A DNA stretch of 64,000 nucleotides from Rhyacophila brunnea. Its lineage: Eukaryota; Arthropoda; Insecta; Trichoptera; Rhyacophilidae. This document shows positions 10,869-23,095 of this stretch, piece by piece. The translations under genes were made by a program, and so were the position numbers. The notes beneath the pieces were generated by a model. It saw nothing but the letters and a program-made list of their open reading frames with translations. It was not told where the DNA came from and ran no database searches. Position 1 is the stretch's first letter, and the number at the start of each line of letters is the position of its first letter. The DNA lies in NCBI GenBank assembly GCA_022495005.1, contig JAGYXB010001356.1, positions 608,724 through 672,723 on the forward strand. The letters are read 5' to 3'.

Positions 10869-13800
10869 CCTGGGTAATAGATTTACGTACATTTTTATCG
10901 TAATTTTGATAATAAATCTTATGTCATTCATTCTTACCACCCGATAGAAATGTACCGAATTTGACACTTATTTTTGGTATATAGAACTCCATGATACTTC
11001 TTAATTTTTTATTTTATTTTTCTCATTACTTTTGAATATATATTTACCGATTAATAAACTTTTCTAGCTATTTTTCGATAACAACTTTACCTAGAGACAT
11101 CACCTTAACATAATGTTTTTTTATTGCGTATTGAGAATTATCATGCCTAAGACTTTCTATAAAAATTGTTTAAATATAAATAATAATATTAAATATTTAA
11201 AAGTACCTATAAGTAGGTTCCTAACGTCTACTTATTTTCGAACTGCGTGGCGTCCAGTTTTTCCGGCGCCAAATTGTCATAGACCCTCAGGTAAATGTAC
11301 CACAAAAGTTACTACGTCTCTACGGTCAGCACCGGTCTATGTGTAATTAATAATACTTTTACATAAATGTATGTACGCAAGACATTTTCTTTGTCAAAAA
11401 ATGACGTAGGTATAAAGCTTGAGATGTTCAGGGTTGTTTTTTAACGTAATAAATGATTGGGCTTTCACCGCGTGTGCCTCTTCCTACTTTCCTCGACGTT
11501 TTGAGCTCGTTGCAGAGGCCATTATCAAAAGATATGTCTTACGATGTGTGAAAAACATCATGGCTTCCAGCACTGTCAGAAAAATCCAATATTCGATCCA
11601 GTGTCTCTGGTCGTTACGATTGAGACATTACTCAGAGCAACGTTTGGTCTTAGCTAATCGGATTCTTTTTGGCATTCTTAGAGCAACGTTTGCATTCATA
11701 CACCTACACCACACTTCACCATAACACATATCTCTTGATAATGATGATGGGATTAGAGTAGGTACCATACCTACATATCTAGGTAATTACCAATACCGAC
11801 TAGATAGACATTAGATACTTTTAGAATATATCATTACACGATTACAATGCATTCTTTTAATACTTTTAGCCATATTTAAGCAGAATTGAATTCATTTTCA
11901 GTTAAATTGTGTGTTTCGGAAAAAAATCGTAAAAAGTAAAACACTATTATTGGTTGCTAAGGGGGTCCTAGCAACTAAATTATTAATATATACGTGTGTT
12001 ACTATAGCAATATGAAATGTCAAAATGACAGTTCAGTATTCTATATTTATTCAGTATTTCTATCAAGTACAAAAAAAGTATTTATTAATAGGTACATAGA
12101 ATTGTCAAGTTTATATTATTTAACACACAATTTAAAAACGTGGTATATAAAATTTATCTTGTAATTATTTTAACTATTATCTAATATGGCATGGTTTTTG
12201 CAGTGTTTAATTGAATTTAAAAAATCTGACCAACAACATCTGTAAATTGTAGGCTTAGTTCAATAAAAACAAATACGTATGACTGTTAAAGTTTGTTTCG
12301 CACTATTTATATCGGATCTTAACAGCCTATCTCCACCCTTCGCCACTGCTATGTAGTGTTTTAAATTTATTTAAAAAAATTGAATTAGCATATTTATTTT
12401 CACATTATTCCAATGTTTCTGCAATTATTATTTACTCGGCTGACTAATCGATTATTACTAATCGCTTGCTAAACTCAACCAAACTCTATAAAATATTACT
12501 GTTTGATGTAAATATAATCGAAATAATAATCAGATTTAAATCTAATAATTTACAAGCCCTTCTGAAGTTTGCTCATTACTCTTTTTGTGTTGAAAGGAGA
12601 TTGTCATGGAATTGACATCTATTGAAGGACGGAATCATTATTATATTTTAGATTGAGAATTATTATTGAAAGATCGATTTTCGCGACGATGGGCAGACGA
12701 GCTCATGGGAATGGCAAAATAAATAATGATGAGTCGACAGTTTTTTTAGACTTTAAATATTATTCAAAAAAATCGACTGTAATTACCTACTACAATTTCT
12801 GTCAACTTTAGCATATAATCGTATCGTTTTCACTTACACCAGGTCGCACATTAAAAATATTCTCGACTGGGATTTGGTCATAAATCAAAATTGGACACAG
12901 TGTTGCAGCTGTCTTCCATGCAGTAGAGGTGAGTTAGAAATACTGTCACCAGTTTGTGTACTCAAGTCTCGGCATGGTACTACCCATACTCAGTACGTGT
13001 GGCCCAATAAACTTGGTCGAAGTTCGAACGCATGCGATGAGATCATCGCCGTGACTCGCTAGTTGGTACTGTTGGTAGACGTTCAATAATATTGTCATTA
13101 AATGCGCGCGAGCGAGATAGAATAATACACGTGTGTCGAGCCGTGATATAGTCAACTGTCATTGGCGTCACTGCTCTCCCTTTCTCCTCAATTCTAAAGT
13201 TGGTATAGTGAATGACAGAAATGGTGACAAGTTCGTTTTATAGTAATAATATGGAGTTAATTCTAGTTGAGTAAGAGACTGATAAGTATTTATGCGTCTA
13301 TCTGTGTACGTCACGTCGAGTTTCTCGATTTTGTAGTGTTATAATTGGAACTTATAAACTGAATTCAAATGTTATGCGTGATTGTGTAAATGGATAATAA
13401 TTATATAAACAATTTGTGTAAAGATGGCTTCTAAAAAGCACTGACACAGCTTTGCACGCCAAACGCTCTATATAATATCCCAAATACTAGTAAGTATTTT
13501 AGAACAAGTTTCGATACTAGGTATTTTTTATTCTGGTAGGAAGTATACTTAGTCTTTAAAATCGACAAGTTTTTCCATCTCTAGCGCACAGGCATATAGG
13601 GACAGTGACATTACGTGACCAGTCGAAACAAATGAAAGATCAGCTTCTGCACATGTTCCGATGCGTCATTTTATTATCATACCTGCACACCATGTCGAGT
13701 GAAATTTGTTGCTTACGACACCAATAACAATGTCGCATTCGAGTTACATTAAGTTACATGTGATTTATAAATATGTACCAATAGTCATTTAGTGGTCAGA

Positions 13801-14241
13801 AACACATAACTAATGAAGTAGTAGTAGTTATTTACTTTATTATTGCTGCGTTATTCTGATATTGTAAAAAGAACAATCTAGCAGCGTAGCTCATTTAAAT
13901 GGCTGTATAATTCAAGCATTCTGAATAATATTGAAGATATTCTAAATCATCTTACTTATATTCAAAAAAAAAAAAAAAAATTGTGAATCTATTCACATAG
14001 CCAACTATCCTCTTCAGATAATTCAACGAAAATCAGGACTGCTTTCGTTAACTAAATACATTTTTAACTTTTGAACTGATTCAAAAAATTTACTTCAGAG
14101 ATAATATTTATGACATCAGTTGTTAAGTTGTTAATATGTTGCTTTTTCAATGTATGTTTGGTCTAGATGAGGAACGCAATGGGCTGGGTTAATAGCTAAT
14201 AATATTTGCTCGTAGAAAATTCTACTTGTATGACCTACTCT
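10869..14241. other. No gene recognised
   Basis: Long AT-rich stretch with a 17-base A run at 13964-13980. Short frames in 11113-11724 and 12874-13155 show no domain, and neither region has a convincing pair of splice sites with coding content. Unfound 5' exons of the TSP1 gene could lie here or further upstream. Confidence 0.4.
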
Positions 14242-14951
14242 TAGGGACTGCAACACCGGTATTTAAAAACCGGTATTCCAGTATTTATCAATACTGAAAT
14301 ACCGGTTTTAAAAATCCAAAACACCTAAATTTTCGGTATTAAAAAACTACACCCTACGTTTTTGATGATGAATTTATTGTTATTTCTCTATTAGTTTGAA
14401 CTGTATTTCATATTCAATTGAGTTGTGTGCTGATAAAATGCAAAATATTGACTGATTCCAACATAGGTGTGAAATAACAATAAAACACAATTCATTAAAT
14501 ATACCCATTTATAACATTGTCTCGATAAATTAACATACCTACTGACATTATTTCGAAATAATAAACATCCGTTACAAATGTTCAATTATTCTATAATAAC
14601 ATTATTGTTGATTGTACAAGACAAGTGTTGAATTGAAGAAGCTTTTCCCGCAGCTGCGCTTATTTACACTTAATGAACGAGGCTTTTTGAGGGCTTTAAT
14701 TGAAATTATCAATATATTCAATTTAATTGTTAAAATCACCAATAATTCTAGAATATTATGATTAATGCATATTTTTAAATGTCACCATAATAAATGTACA
14801 TCGGTAGGTTTTTTTTCTATAAAATTGTAATATGTAGCAATATTTACCGATAAGTACTTATGTTTTAGCCAATACCCGTATTAATACCGGTATTCAATGA
14901 GAAATACCGAAAAACCGGTATTGATATTTTCATTCTGTATTGCAATCCCTA
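14242..14951. mobile_element. hAT-type MITE with ACCGGTATT subterminal repeats
   Basis: The ends are TAGGGACTGCAACACCGGT on the left and, read inward from the right, TAGGGATTGCAATAC. Palindromic ACCGGTATT / AATACCGGT words crowd both ends. The flanks CCTACTCT and CTTACACT match at 6 of 8 positions, compatible with an old 8-bp duplication. No transposase is encoded. A second copy is at 26444-27086. Confidence 0.75.
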
Positions 14952-16624
14952 CTTACACTATGTGGAGGTCTTTATACTCCGCTCAGAAGTTAAAATATTA
15001 GTTTACTCTTTTAATTTTGTATTATTTATACATATATCATTATTATATATCAGGCATAAAATTCGGATAATCAAATATGCGGATAATTGACTTCTGATAC
15101 TGAAATATGCGAACATTTAAATGTGATCTTTGTTAGTGAATTTAATGTAAGATTGTCATAAAGCTCACTGGTAGCGAGAGTGTTAAGTGCGACAAGAGGG
15201 AAAACACGGCGCCTGGAAAATGCTTCCCGAGGGAATAATTGGTTCGGTTTCCTCGCCTCCTGCTAACCCATTAAGTCACGATGCCGCGATCTAAGAAAAC
15301 CGAGCTTTATCTTGCGAAACCGCACCAATATAACACTTTGCTTAGCCGACACGACGTGTTAAACTTGCACCGTCATTGTCCTGATATACTGGATATAAAT
15401 TTATTATTTTATAATATGGTAAACAGGACATCGTATCGATTGGGGGATAGATTTTGGTCGATTGCATCATAGGAATTGGGTCGTGAAAAAAATTTAAAAA
15501 GTGTGTAGTTTCAGTTGTAATAAAATATTATTGAAGGGAAAGAATAACCAACTTACTGTGCGCCTTATATATATATATATTAACATCTACGTCATGGCGC
15601 TATATGCGATGGCAGTATTAGGTACGCCACACGTTTTTTGCATGCTGGCGGTTTTAGTTCCAGTAACGACCACGGTGGCGTGTATGTCTCAATATAGAGC
15701 CGCAGTCTACATTGTAGTCGATTTCAAATAAACCACGAGGAACTCCGTATTACCTCGTCATATCACTTGATTTGTATTGCATCATTAGCAAATTATAATT
15801 TGACATATTATTATTTCGTTATGTAATAATGGCTTTGCAATAATACAAGATATATTATATTGTTAAAAATTTCCAAAAATCTCAAAGACGCACCTTTTAA
15901 AAAAATGTATTTGACTCAAAAATTTCATTTACCAGATAATTGCTCTTACCTTAATTAAGCTTTTGATTCAGTATTGCCAACTGTCATTCACAAAAACATG
16001 CCAGAAGGTATGAAAAATAAGCTATATGGCAGACAAAAATGCAAAATTTTCTCGAAAGTGTCTAAAAACTATCATTGTTTTTACAAGAACGCAGATCAAA
16101 GAAAAAAATATTTTTTTGTTTTAAATAATATAGAAAATTTATAAAATTAGCCATAAAATTAAAAATGAATGAGCATGTAACAAATTTTGTCATCATTTTT
16201 TTTTAAGTATAAAAGACCAGCACGTTGATTTGCAAGCAAATCTGGTATAATCGTATAATATTTTAGCATTATTATGAGAAGTTCTAAGTTATTTACGGTG
16301 TCTAAAATCGCTAAATTTAAAGCCGTACGCCAGAGGCAGATCTTGCAAACTATGTGCCGATTTCAAAATGTAAGATCTGGAAAGAAAAACCCTGTTCTGA
16401 TCCAACTGTCAATTTGTGAATAATTTGTAAAAACTGGGCTATTTCAATTGTTTCTAAAGCTGTCAAGAAAATATCTACTTACCAATTTTGTAGTTTATAT
16501 CAATGTAATGATATTACTGGCTTGTTTTAGAGACAAAAATCGTTTCACGATTATACCAAATTTTAGTTTTTACCAATGTCTAATAACATTGTTTTCTAAT
16601 AAATACCTTCAAATATGGGCCTAC
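14952..16624. other. No gene recognised
   Basis: A short less AT-rich patch at about 15170-15475 contains a 63-codon frame (15281-15472) without a recognisable domain or clear splice sites. The remainder is AT-rich. Confidence 0.35.
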
Positions 16625-16816
16625 ACAGGTAGGACATTAATTGTATTAACGTATTTTTGTTTTTACGAGAAATCAATGTTAGCCACTTGCTGCACCTATA
16701 AGGTCCATACTCCAAACACAAATTAAAAAACGATATGTGTATTTGCCATACCTGTGATTCGAACCTGGAATCTACGATATCATAACCCGACGACTAAGCC
16801 GCTCGACCATCGTGGG
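16625..16816 (-). repeat. tRNA-derived SINE, copy C
   Basis: On the - strand the head reads GATGGTCGAGCGGCTTAG (box A of Leu/Ser-type tRNAs) and about 40 bases later GGTTCGAATC (box B). The tail matches the copies at 26813-27040 and 38869-39105, including a CTCGTAAAAACAAAAA-like block. It is the most diverged of the three copies. Confidence 0.7.
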
Positions 16817-17279
16817 CGTACTTAAATAAATATACAAGATGAATTTGATTGTACCTCGCTAAATATATGTAGATACGTCAATACACAATCTAGCGAAAGT
16901 CCAGTTTTGTACTTAGTTCAGAATGAACAAACTTTGCTCCTAATACAGATTGTGCAAAATTATGGCTTCCGGAAATAATTTGCTAAGCTTCAAGCTACTT
17001 CGAACATTATCACTGTCGCTCGAGGTCTGTGTAAATATTTATTTTACATAGATTCGCCGAAGATGTTTCAATATTGCTAAGCTGAATTTTCTGTTTACAT
17101 TATTTGCTTGCTAACAACTGGCCCAATCGAAATAGGATTAACCTGTTTATACGGTTAAATTGTTTATAAATCAATTTGAATTATTTCCAAATAATTTACT
17201 TCACGTGGCAATATTTTATATTATAATAACTTATCGAGTAGTAGAGTATAAATAGGTTTTATAACTTTTCACTTCTTGA

Positions 17280-17755
17280 TAGTGTTGCCAACCGTACTAT
17301 AATTATAGTATTTGTACTATAATTTTGGTCCGATTACTATGTACGATATAAAACAAAATACCCAAAATACTATAATTTTGAACATCGGAAAAAATGTGTA
17401 AAATGTATTAAAATTTCCACATTTCCGTCCGATAAATTGGTGCTAACTACTATAATTTCGCAATATAAGATTTGGTGAATTTGGAAAAAAAATGCTCTGA
17501 AAACGTAAAAAAGTCCCTATATTTTGGTTTAAAATGAAATTTGTTGAATTCTTCGGTAAACATTTTTGGTCGGAAGAGGTACCTAAATAAAATGGGGTCT
17601 GGGAGTTACTCAAATTCTCCGTTATTTTTTTCTGAGAAACAAAAAACCTATACGTTTTCAACAGATGACAACGCGTAGGTACTATATTTTTTCCCAAATA
17701 CTATAATTTCGGACACTCTGTACTATAATTCCACTTTGAAAAGATGGCAACACTG
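17280..17755. mobile_element. hAT-type MITE with TACTATAATT subterminal repeats
   Basis: The terminal inverted repeats are TAGTGTTGCCA-like (right end GGCAACACTG). The flanks CTTCTTGA (17272-17279) and CTTCTTGT (17756-17763) match at 7 of 8 positions. TACTATAATT occurs repeatedly near both ends, in the manner of transposase-binding subterminal repeats. It encodes nothing recognisable. Confidence 0.8.
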
Positions 17756-18029
17756 CTTCTTGTCCACTTGTTACTTCCTTAGTTACCTGACTTATTCCTC
17801 GTTGCTTGATTATCTCACATAAAATCAGATCAAATGATATTCACTCGTATTAAATCTAGTAGTAAATAAATAAATAGATACCTACATAATATATGTAAAA
17901 AAATATTTTTAGAATATATTTCATCATTTTCATCCTAGAGCTGGAGTGCAAATTTATAAAGCATATACTCTATGGCCTATGCCTACCACAGAATAGATAA
18001 TAAATAGAATTCCGATAGGCAATACTCAA

Positions 18030-18305
18030 TACAGCACATTTTGATGCAGTGTTCTGAATGTGTGAGTGTTGCACGTGCAATAGTGTGTGTAATACACCAA
18101 TATTAATGCACTACACCAATATTAATGTATTTATGTAACAATGATCGTCAATGCATAAACCGAGAGCAGTTGTCAGTATTCGACGTAAGACGTATTCTTG
18201 ACACATGTTTAAGTTTATCCCGGATTATTCTTTACTCGAGATCGGTTACCTGCCACTCCTTACCTGTTAGGTATTTCAGTTACCATTATTTCTGAGTTCC
18301 CTGAT
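18030..18305. repeat. Interspersed repeat, copy 1 (uninterrupted)
   Basis: The segment is similar to 22535-23095 over shared words such as TACACCAATATT, TGCATAAACCGAGA, CAGTTGTCAG, TGTTTAAGTTTATC and GGTATTTCAGT. It lacks the 340-bp insertion present in that copy and so gives the empty site. The family is unidentified. Confidence 0.65.
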
Positions 18306-19924
18306 GCGTACACTTGGTTTAATATATGGATTTTGCTTGTGTGTTCAATATGAATTTGCGTTGTGCGTTAATGCCGCATTCCCATATTGTATCGTTTTTG
18401 GTTACTCAACTTTATGTTGAATGTTGAAAAAGAAATTGTTAAGAATATTCCCACACATTGATTTAAGTTGAACAAATAGGTTGTTGTATAGATCCACCAT
18501 CATAAATTGGCATTTCAGCGAGGGCGCTAGTATGACATTGAGAATATTACCATAACTAACAAAAAAATGGTAATTTATAATTTTTTATTGGTAGTAGATT
18601 TCTGTACAAATATTATGCAATCCATAATTCGAGAAACATGTTGTAAAATTAAATGGCATTTGTAACAAATTTATCCTCGATAGACAATTTCAGTTTCAAA
18701 TTCGACCGACTGCCAACTTACGATGGTAGATCTTTAATTGAGATAGCGTAAAGTGAATTTGTTTGTTCATTTCAATTCAAAATTTATTTAGATGAATACC
18801 TACGCCATATTTAGGCCTTGTCCAAATTGCGCGATTTCACTCGCGCGCATTCCAGGTAGACGTGACCTCATTGAGTCGTCTACATGCACTCGTGGCGTAT
18901 CATATGTCACGCGACAAGCGCAAGCACTCACTAGATTCTCGACAACGGGACGTTTTTATAGCAATTCCAAAATGAATTACGACCGCCTCGCACTCGAAGC
19001 GACAGTTGAATGCCCATTTCAAAATAAATTACGTCACCTAGCTTGTACACCACCTACAATAATATATCTTGCCAGTAAATAGCGAGATATTAAATTTCAA
19101 GAGCTGTGTGTCACAACTGAGTTAGGTACAGTCTTTCTTCTCGCACTCGCTCTTGTTTGTATGCTCATTCAAAAGTGAATTAAGTCACCTAGCTTGTCCG
19201 CTGCCAAATGAAACGCGTTATATGGGCGCAGCACATTTTTGGAACTCACGCGTAAAGCGCGGAGACACGCGCGTCATCTTTACATGGCCTTAATTGAGAA
19301 TCTAAAACAAAAATGCACCCTTCTGACACAATATGACAACCAACTTAACCCAATAAAACTAAAATAAGTTGTTGCCGTTCGCCCCGATACATTGTTGGCA
19401 CGAATGATGATACACAATTAAATCAACCAAAAGTAGAAAGGACCTCAACTAATGAAATTCAACTTACATGTTGACCAACATTGTTGAAATGTGGTAGCCT
19501 CAGGTTAGTCTATAATAATTATTATATGCGATTAAAATCATTAAAAAATGAATAAATTATTCATTGTGAAATTTTTTTATTCTTTAGTTTGACGATCTTT
19601 GAAGGTTACATATTATTATTATTTGGATGATTCAAAAAGTGATACAATTTATATTATTATCAGTGTGAAATGTTGCCAGACTGCTTAAAATTGATGGCGT
19701 ATTATTGTTTTGATTAATAACACAGAACTGTCAATTCGTTCACGACTTCGATATTTGAAATGTGTAATTCGATATTCAAAATAATGACAGCTGTTGGTTG
19801 ATTTATGAATTCGTAATTTATTATATTCGATCGAATTGGAAACTAAATTTTATCTTTCGCTTTTTAGTTTTATGATAGGTATTTACAGTTACACAAACCA
19901 CTAACAGTTAGCCATTTCACTAAA
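18306..19924. other. No gene recognised
   Basis: A possible diverged MITE lies at 18375-19510, where the right end contains AACATTGTTGAAATGTGGTA, but its left partner is not convincing. A frame at 18792-19082 has no known domain. Confidence 0.35.
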
Positions 19925-20592
19925 AATTGAAGCCTCTCCCTCAATAATGATCTATGTTACATTTGGGCATTTTGAAATAATCAAAGAAAACTCTTTTGTT
20001 AAGAAAAAAATATTTATAATTAAAAGGCCTCTCCTGAATTCCTTAATCCCTTTGTTGTATTCCTCTTCCAATTTTCCATATGAATTTTTCTCTGTGAAGT
20101 CTTTTTGCATCAGCAGGGTTAACAAAAACTCTCGTGTCATCCTCCATTTTGACAAATGCATTGATCATTATTGGAGGGAGGTCAACATAACGGATCAAAA
20201 ACAAGTGACTTAATATTAATACTATTGACCGAAGGAACTTGATGGAATTTGAATTTAAATTCTAATGGATTTAATTTTTGTACTGTTCCATTTAAGTCGT
20301 TTTTTGCCACCCGGGTTTCGCCTTTCGGCATCTTCAGACACTCATCAAAGGTAAACACACACCGACAACGAACACTGAGTGTACACTGTGCCTGAAGATG
20401 CCGAAAGGCGAAACCCGAGTCGCAAAAAACGACTTGTATGGAATAGTACAAAACTTAAAACCATTAGAAGTGACTTAATGTTGCTAGATCAAAAAAATAA
20501 ATATGTCAAGACAGAGGTAATGTGGTGTAGATCATTGTAAGTCAAAACTGCCAAAATGTAACTTAGATCATTATTGAGGAGAGGCTTCAATT
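19925..20592. mobile_element. MITE with ~50-bp terminal inverted repeats, nested insertion
   Basis: The left end (AATTGAAGCCTCTCC, then CAATAATGATCT and GTTACATTT) is repeated in inverted orientation at about 20540-20592 with few mismatches. The 668-bp span sits in the intron just 70 bp before the splice acceptor of the TSP1-gene exon at 20662. A second hairpin element lies inside it. Confidence 0.75.
20219..20467. mobile_element. Nested hairpin element with flanking direct repeat
   Basis: Two arms of about 80 bases, sharing GTCGTTTTTTGC and GGTTTCGCCTTTCGGCAT in inverted orientation, can fold into one long hairpin with a loop of about 50 bases near 20340-20390. AAGTGACTTAAT occurs at both borders (20203 and 20468), with the next three bases nearly identical. 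It looks like a 12-15-bp target duplication, which would mark it as a separate insertion into the outer MITE. Confidence 0.65.
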
Positions 20593-20661
20593 ATTTCTTA
20601 TATCTACCATTATTTAGTAATCAATGACTATTTTCATAGGATTTTCTTTCTTTTTTTTTAG

Positions 20662-20918
20662 TTGAAAGAATACGAACTATCCGAAGTGTTCCATCACGCG
20701 TCAGACGATAAGAGCTACGAAGTCCTGAAGATGGAGCAGCCTTCTGGAAACAGTATAGACGTCCTAGATGGCAGTAGCAATGCCCTCTTGTCCTTGGCCA
20801 TAGAAGAAGAACGTGCTGAGAGGGACCCTCATCCGTCAGGACTCGCCCCTCTTCCGCCGAGAATCATCTCAAGGGAGGGATTGTCTATGGCGACTCCTGG
20901 GAATATGTACACGATAAG
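20662..20918 (+). CDS. TSP1-domain secreted protein, internal exon (antepenultimate coding piece)
   Basis: The exon is bounded by a polypyrimidine tract with AG at 20660-20661 and a GTAAGA donor at 20919. It opens with LKEYELSEVFHHASDD and is acidic, then Pro-rich (APLPPRIISREGL), with no Cys and no known domain. It ends in phase after two bases of a codon, which the exon at 22298 completes to Ser. The upstream exons, and therefore the signal peptide, were not found. GC content and codon use are clearly above the surrounding introns. It probably encodes a disordered linker before the TSP1 repeat. Confidence 0.75.
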
Positions 20919-21344
20919 GTAAGAACAACAAGACTTATTCTTAGATAGGTTCTTACTATAAGAAGTTAACATTTTTTGTCAGCCATTCAGTTAATCTTAA
21001 TGTAATATGTATATAAAGAGAAGATAAAGTTTATGAGACAATATTATAAATCTTCACACCCTAGAATTGACTATTTTTATTCTGCTTGCGGTGGGTGCCA
21101 CCTTTGCAGTGACAACTAAATTCCTGTACACAATAATATTTTTTCATCCTCTGTAGCATTTTCTTCATTCCTCTAACTTTCTGAATGGATTTCGAGGATA
21201 TGTGTTCAAAGTAAATCCTCTGCATCCACCATTGCTGCCCTTTTTACTTTTGCTTGCAAGATACTTATCACTTTTCTGAATGAACCATGCTTTGTTCATG
21301 TACGACTGACTTAGGACTTACTGTGAGTCAGAGGCTGCCCATAA

Positions 21345-21795
21345 GAGCCGGGCCACACCGGGCGACTCTGGTCTCGAGACCAGTCGCCGATACCAGACCG
21401 ATGTATGCAGTAATATGGACCATGCCACACCTTATCGCCCAGTAGTCGCGCAAGCAAGCATACATCGGTCTGGTCTCGGCGACTGGGGCCTTATGTTGTA
21501 ACTTGCGAGTTGAAGTCGCCCGGTCGACATGACGTCATATGACATCATTGTTACGTACTACCGGAGTGAGTCAATATCATTCGAGAAAATAACGCTACTC
21601 TAATACTGGTGTTATTCATTGTCCCCGTACACAAATAGGTGTTTCAGCGTAATAATATCTATGGTGAGCCGTCGGCATTGGGCGGCTCGCCTCGATGCGT
21701 GTATTCAGCTTACGTCACAATTACGTCATGTCTTCGGGTGACTTCATGTCACAAGTTATAACACAGGGCACCTGGTCTCGAGACCGGCCCGGCTC
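21345..21795. mobile_element. Harbinger-like MITE with TAA target duplication
   Basis: The 451-bp, GC-rich element is flanked by TAA on both sides (21342-21344, 21796-21798) and starts and ends with the inverted repeat GAGCCGGGCC. GGTCTCGAGACC is found near both ends. The left half holds an internal hairpin whose arms share CAGACCGATGTATGC (about 21382-21486). A 3-bp TAA duplication suits PIF/Harbinger; the family assignment is inference. It lies in the intron between two exons of the TSP1 gene. Confidence 0.75.
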
Positions 21796-22297
21796 TAAGT
21801 CATTTGTATAGGTACCATCTTCTTGAGGCATGCGCAATGACGAAGTGAGCAAGCTAAATTTTATTAACTTATTTATGTGCAAATTATTTTTTAATATATA
21901 TATATTATCCTATATTATAATTATTATTCCATTTTTCTGTGATAATAATTATTAAATATCATACCATACTACACCACATTTGCTACAGGCAGTTAGTAGA
22001 TCAATAATTTATTAGCATACCTACATAATATATTAAATTCTATGCTGTCTGTAATAGACATATGTTGAACACACTAGAAGGTAGTAATCTAAAATATATT
22101 AGACACCTATTAATTATAACATATATCGAGTTCTATTGTTTTCTTTAATAATTTTAGTCGATGTTAAAATAGATAAATAATGTAATATATCATTAATCAG
22201 GTATTGTATTCTTCTAAAAACTTCATCCTTCAACCTCTCGAACGGTTGATGGCAAAATTATTATACCTACAATTTGTAATTAATCCCATGTTTTCAG

Positions 22298-22461
22298 TCC
22301 GTTTGGGGCGAACACGACGACCGTGGAGCCACGGGAAGCGAACGAACTACCGCGGGGCGACAAGACCGCCATTTTGAACAGTATCGCCCGCACATATCGA
22401 AACAGATCGAAACAGAACCCTTCCAAAACAGGGCATAAGAAACACGCACACAGAAAATCAA
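22298..22461 (+). CDS. TSP1-domain secreted protein, penultimate exon
   Basis: The acceptor TTTTCAG ends at 22297 and the donor GTAAGT starts at 22462. The frame continues exactly from the exon at 20662 (Ser codon split 2+1) and leaves one base for the next exon. The peptide begins SPFGANTTTVEPREANELP and becomes strongly basic (RTYRNRSKQNPSK, then HKKHAHRKS). This suggests a proteolytic or heparin-binding basic region before the TSP1 domain. ANTTT contains a possible N-glycosylation site. Confidence 0.8.
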
Positions 22462-22534
22462 GTAAGTATTCATATTTTTATAAGCTTTGAGTCAAAATGT
22501 ATTTACGCATCCTATAAAAATGAAATACACATTA

Positions 22535-23095
22535 TAGACATGCAAGAGTGTGTGTTGCAGTCTTCAAATACACCAATATTGAATGAGCGTCAGTGCATAA
22601 ACCGAGAACAGTTGTCAGAACGAAGGACAAGCTTAAAATTATGTATTCTTGGCACGTGTTTAAGTTTATCTCATATTCTTCCACAGCCGAGATTGGTTAA
22701 CTGTTACTCCACACCCGTTAGCCGGCTTGCAACGTACGCGTATCGTCTGCAACGTGTTGAATACGTATATGTGACGTCATCGTTATTCACAAAACACACG
22801 TTGCTATATGGAGCTCCGCACATTTTGTAGAATGCGACTTTTTAGTTTGAAGAAAACATCTAATGCTGCTAGCAACAAATTGCATGCGTCTCTCGCCAGT
22901 CGCCGCATCTCAATATATCCACGTTTCGAGAGGTTACGCGCGACTGTCGCCAGGTGCCTATATGCGCGGTCTTCATAATATGTAACATCAGAGCGACATT
23001 CTTAGAAAGTTTGATTTATGTCTATGTGGCAGACGGGCGAGTTTAAATGTGAGAGCCGGCTTAGGTATTTCAGTAACCATTATTTTTTTTGTTCC
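22535..23095. repeat. Interspersed repeat, copy 2 (interrupted)
   Basis: It is the same family as 18030-18305, split by the insertion at 22721-23060. The two halves resume exactly where copy 1 is continuous (CCTGTTAGGTATTTCAG in copy 1). It lies in the last intron of the TSP1 gene. Confidence 0.65.
22721..23060. mobile_element. Harbinger-like MITE with TTA target duplication
   Basis: The 340-bp insertion starts GCCGGCT and ends AGCCGGC, with TTA on both sides (22718-22720 and 23061-23063). The paralogous empty site in the repeat at 18030-18305 contains a single TTA at this point, which confirms both borders. No coding capacity is visible. Confidence 0.8.

Noticed and set aside
11240..11346. 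Possible exon ending at a CAG|GTAAAT donor
   Set aside because: There is no acceptor with an open coding stretch before it and no recognisable peptide.
13964..13980. A-run as a processed pseudogene or LINE tail
   Set aside because: No coding or LINE-like sequence precedes it and no flanking direct repeats were seen.
15281..15472. Short frame starting MPRSKKTELYL as a host exon
   Set aside because: It shows no domain, no clear splice pair and no phase link to the TSP1 exons.
18375..19510. A 1.1-kb MITE bounded by weak inverted repeats
   Set aside because: The right end looks transposon-like, but the left partner matches too poorly and there is no target duplication.
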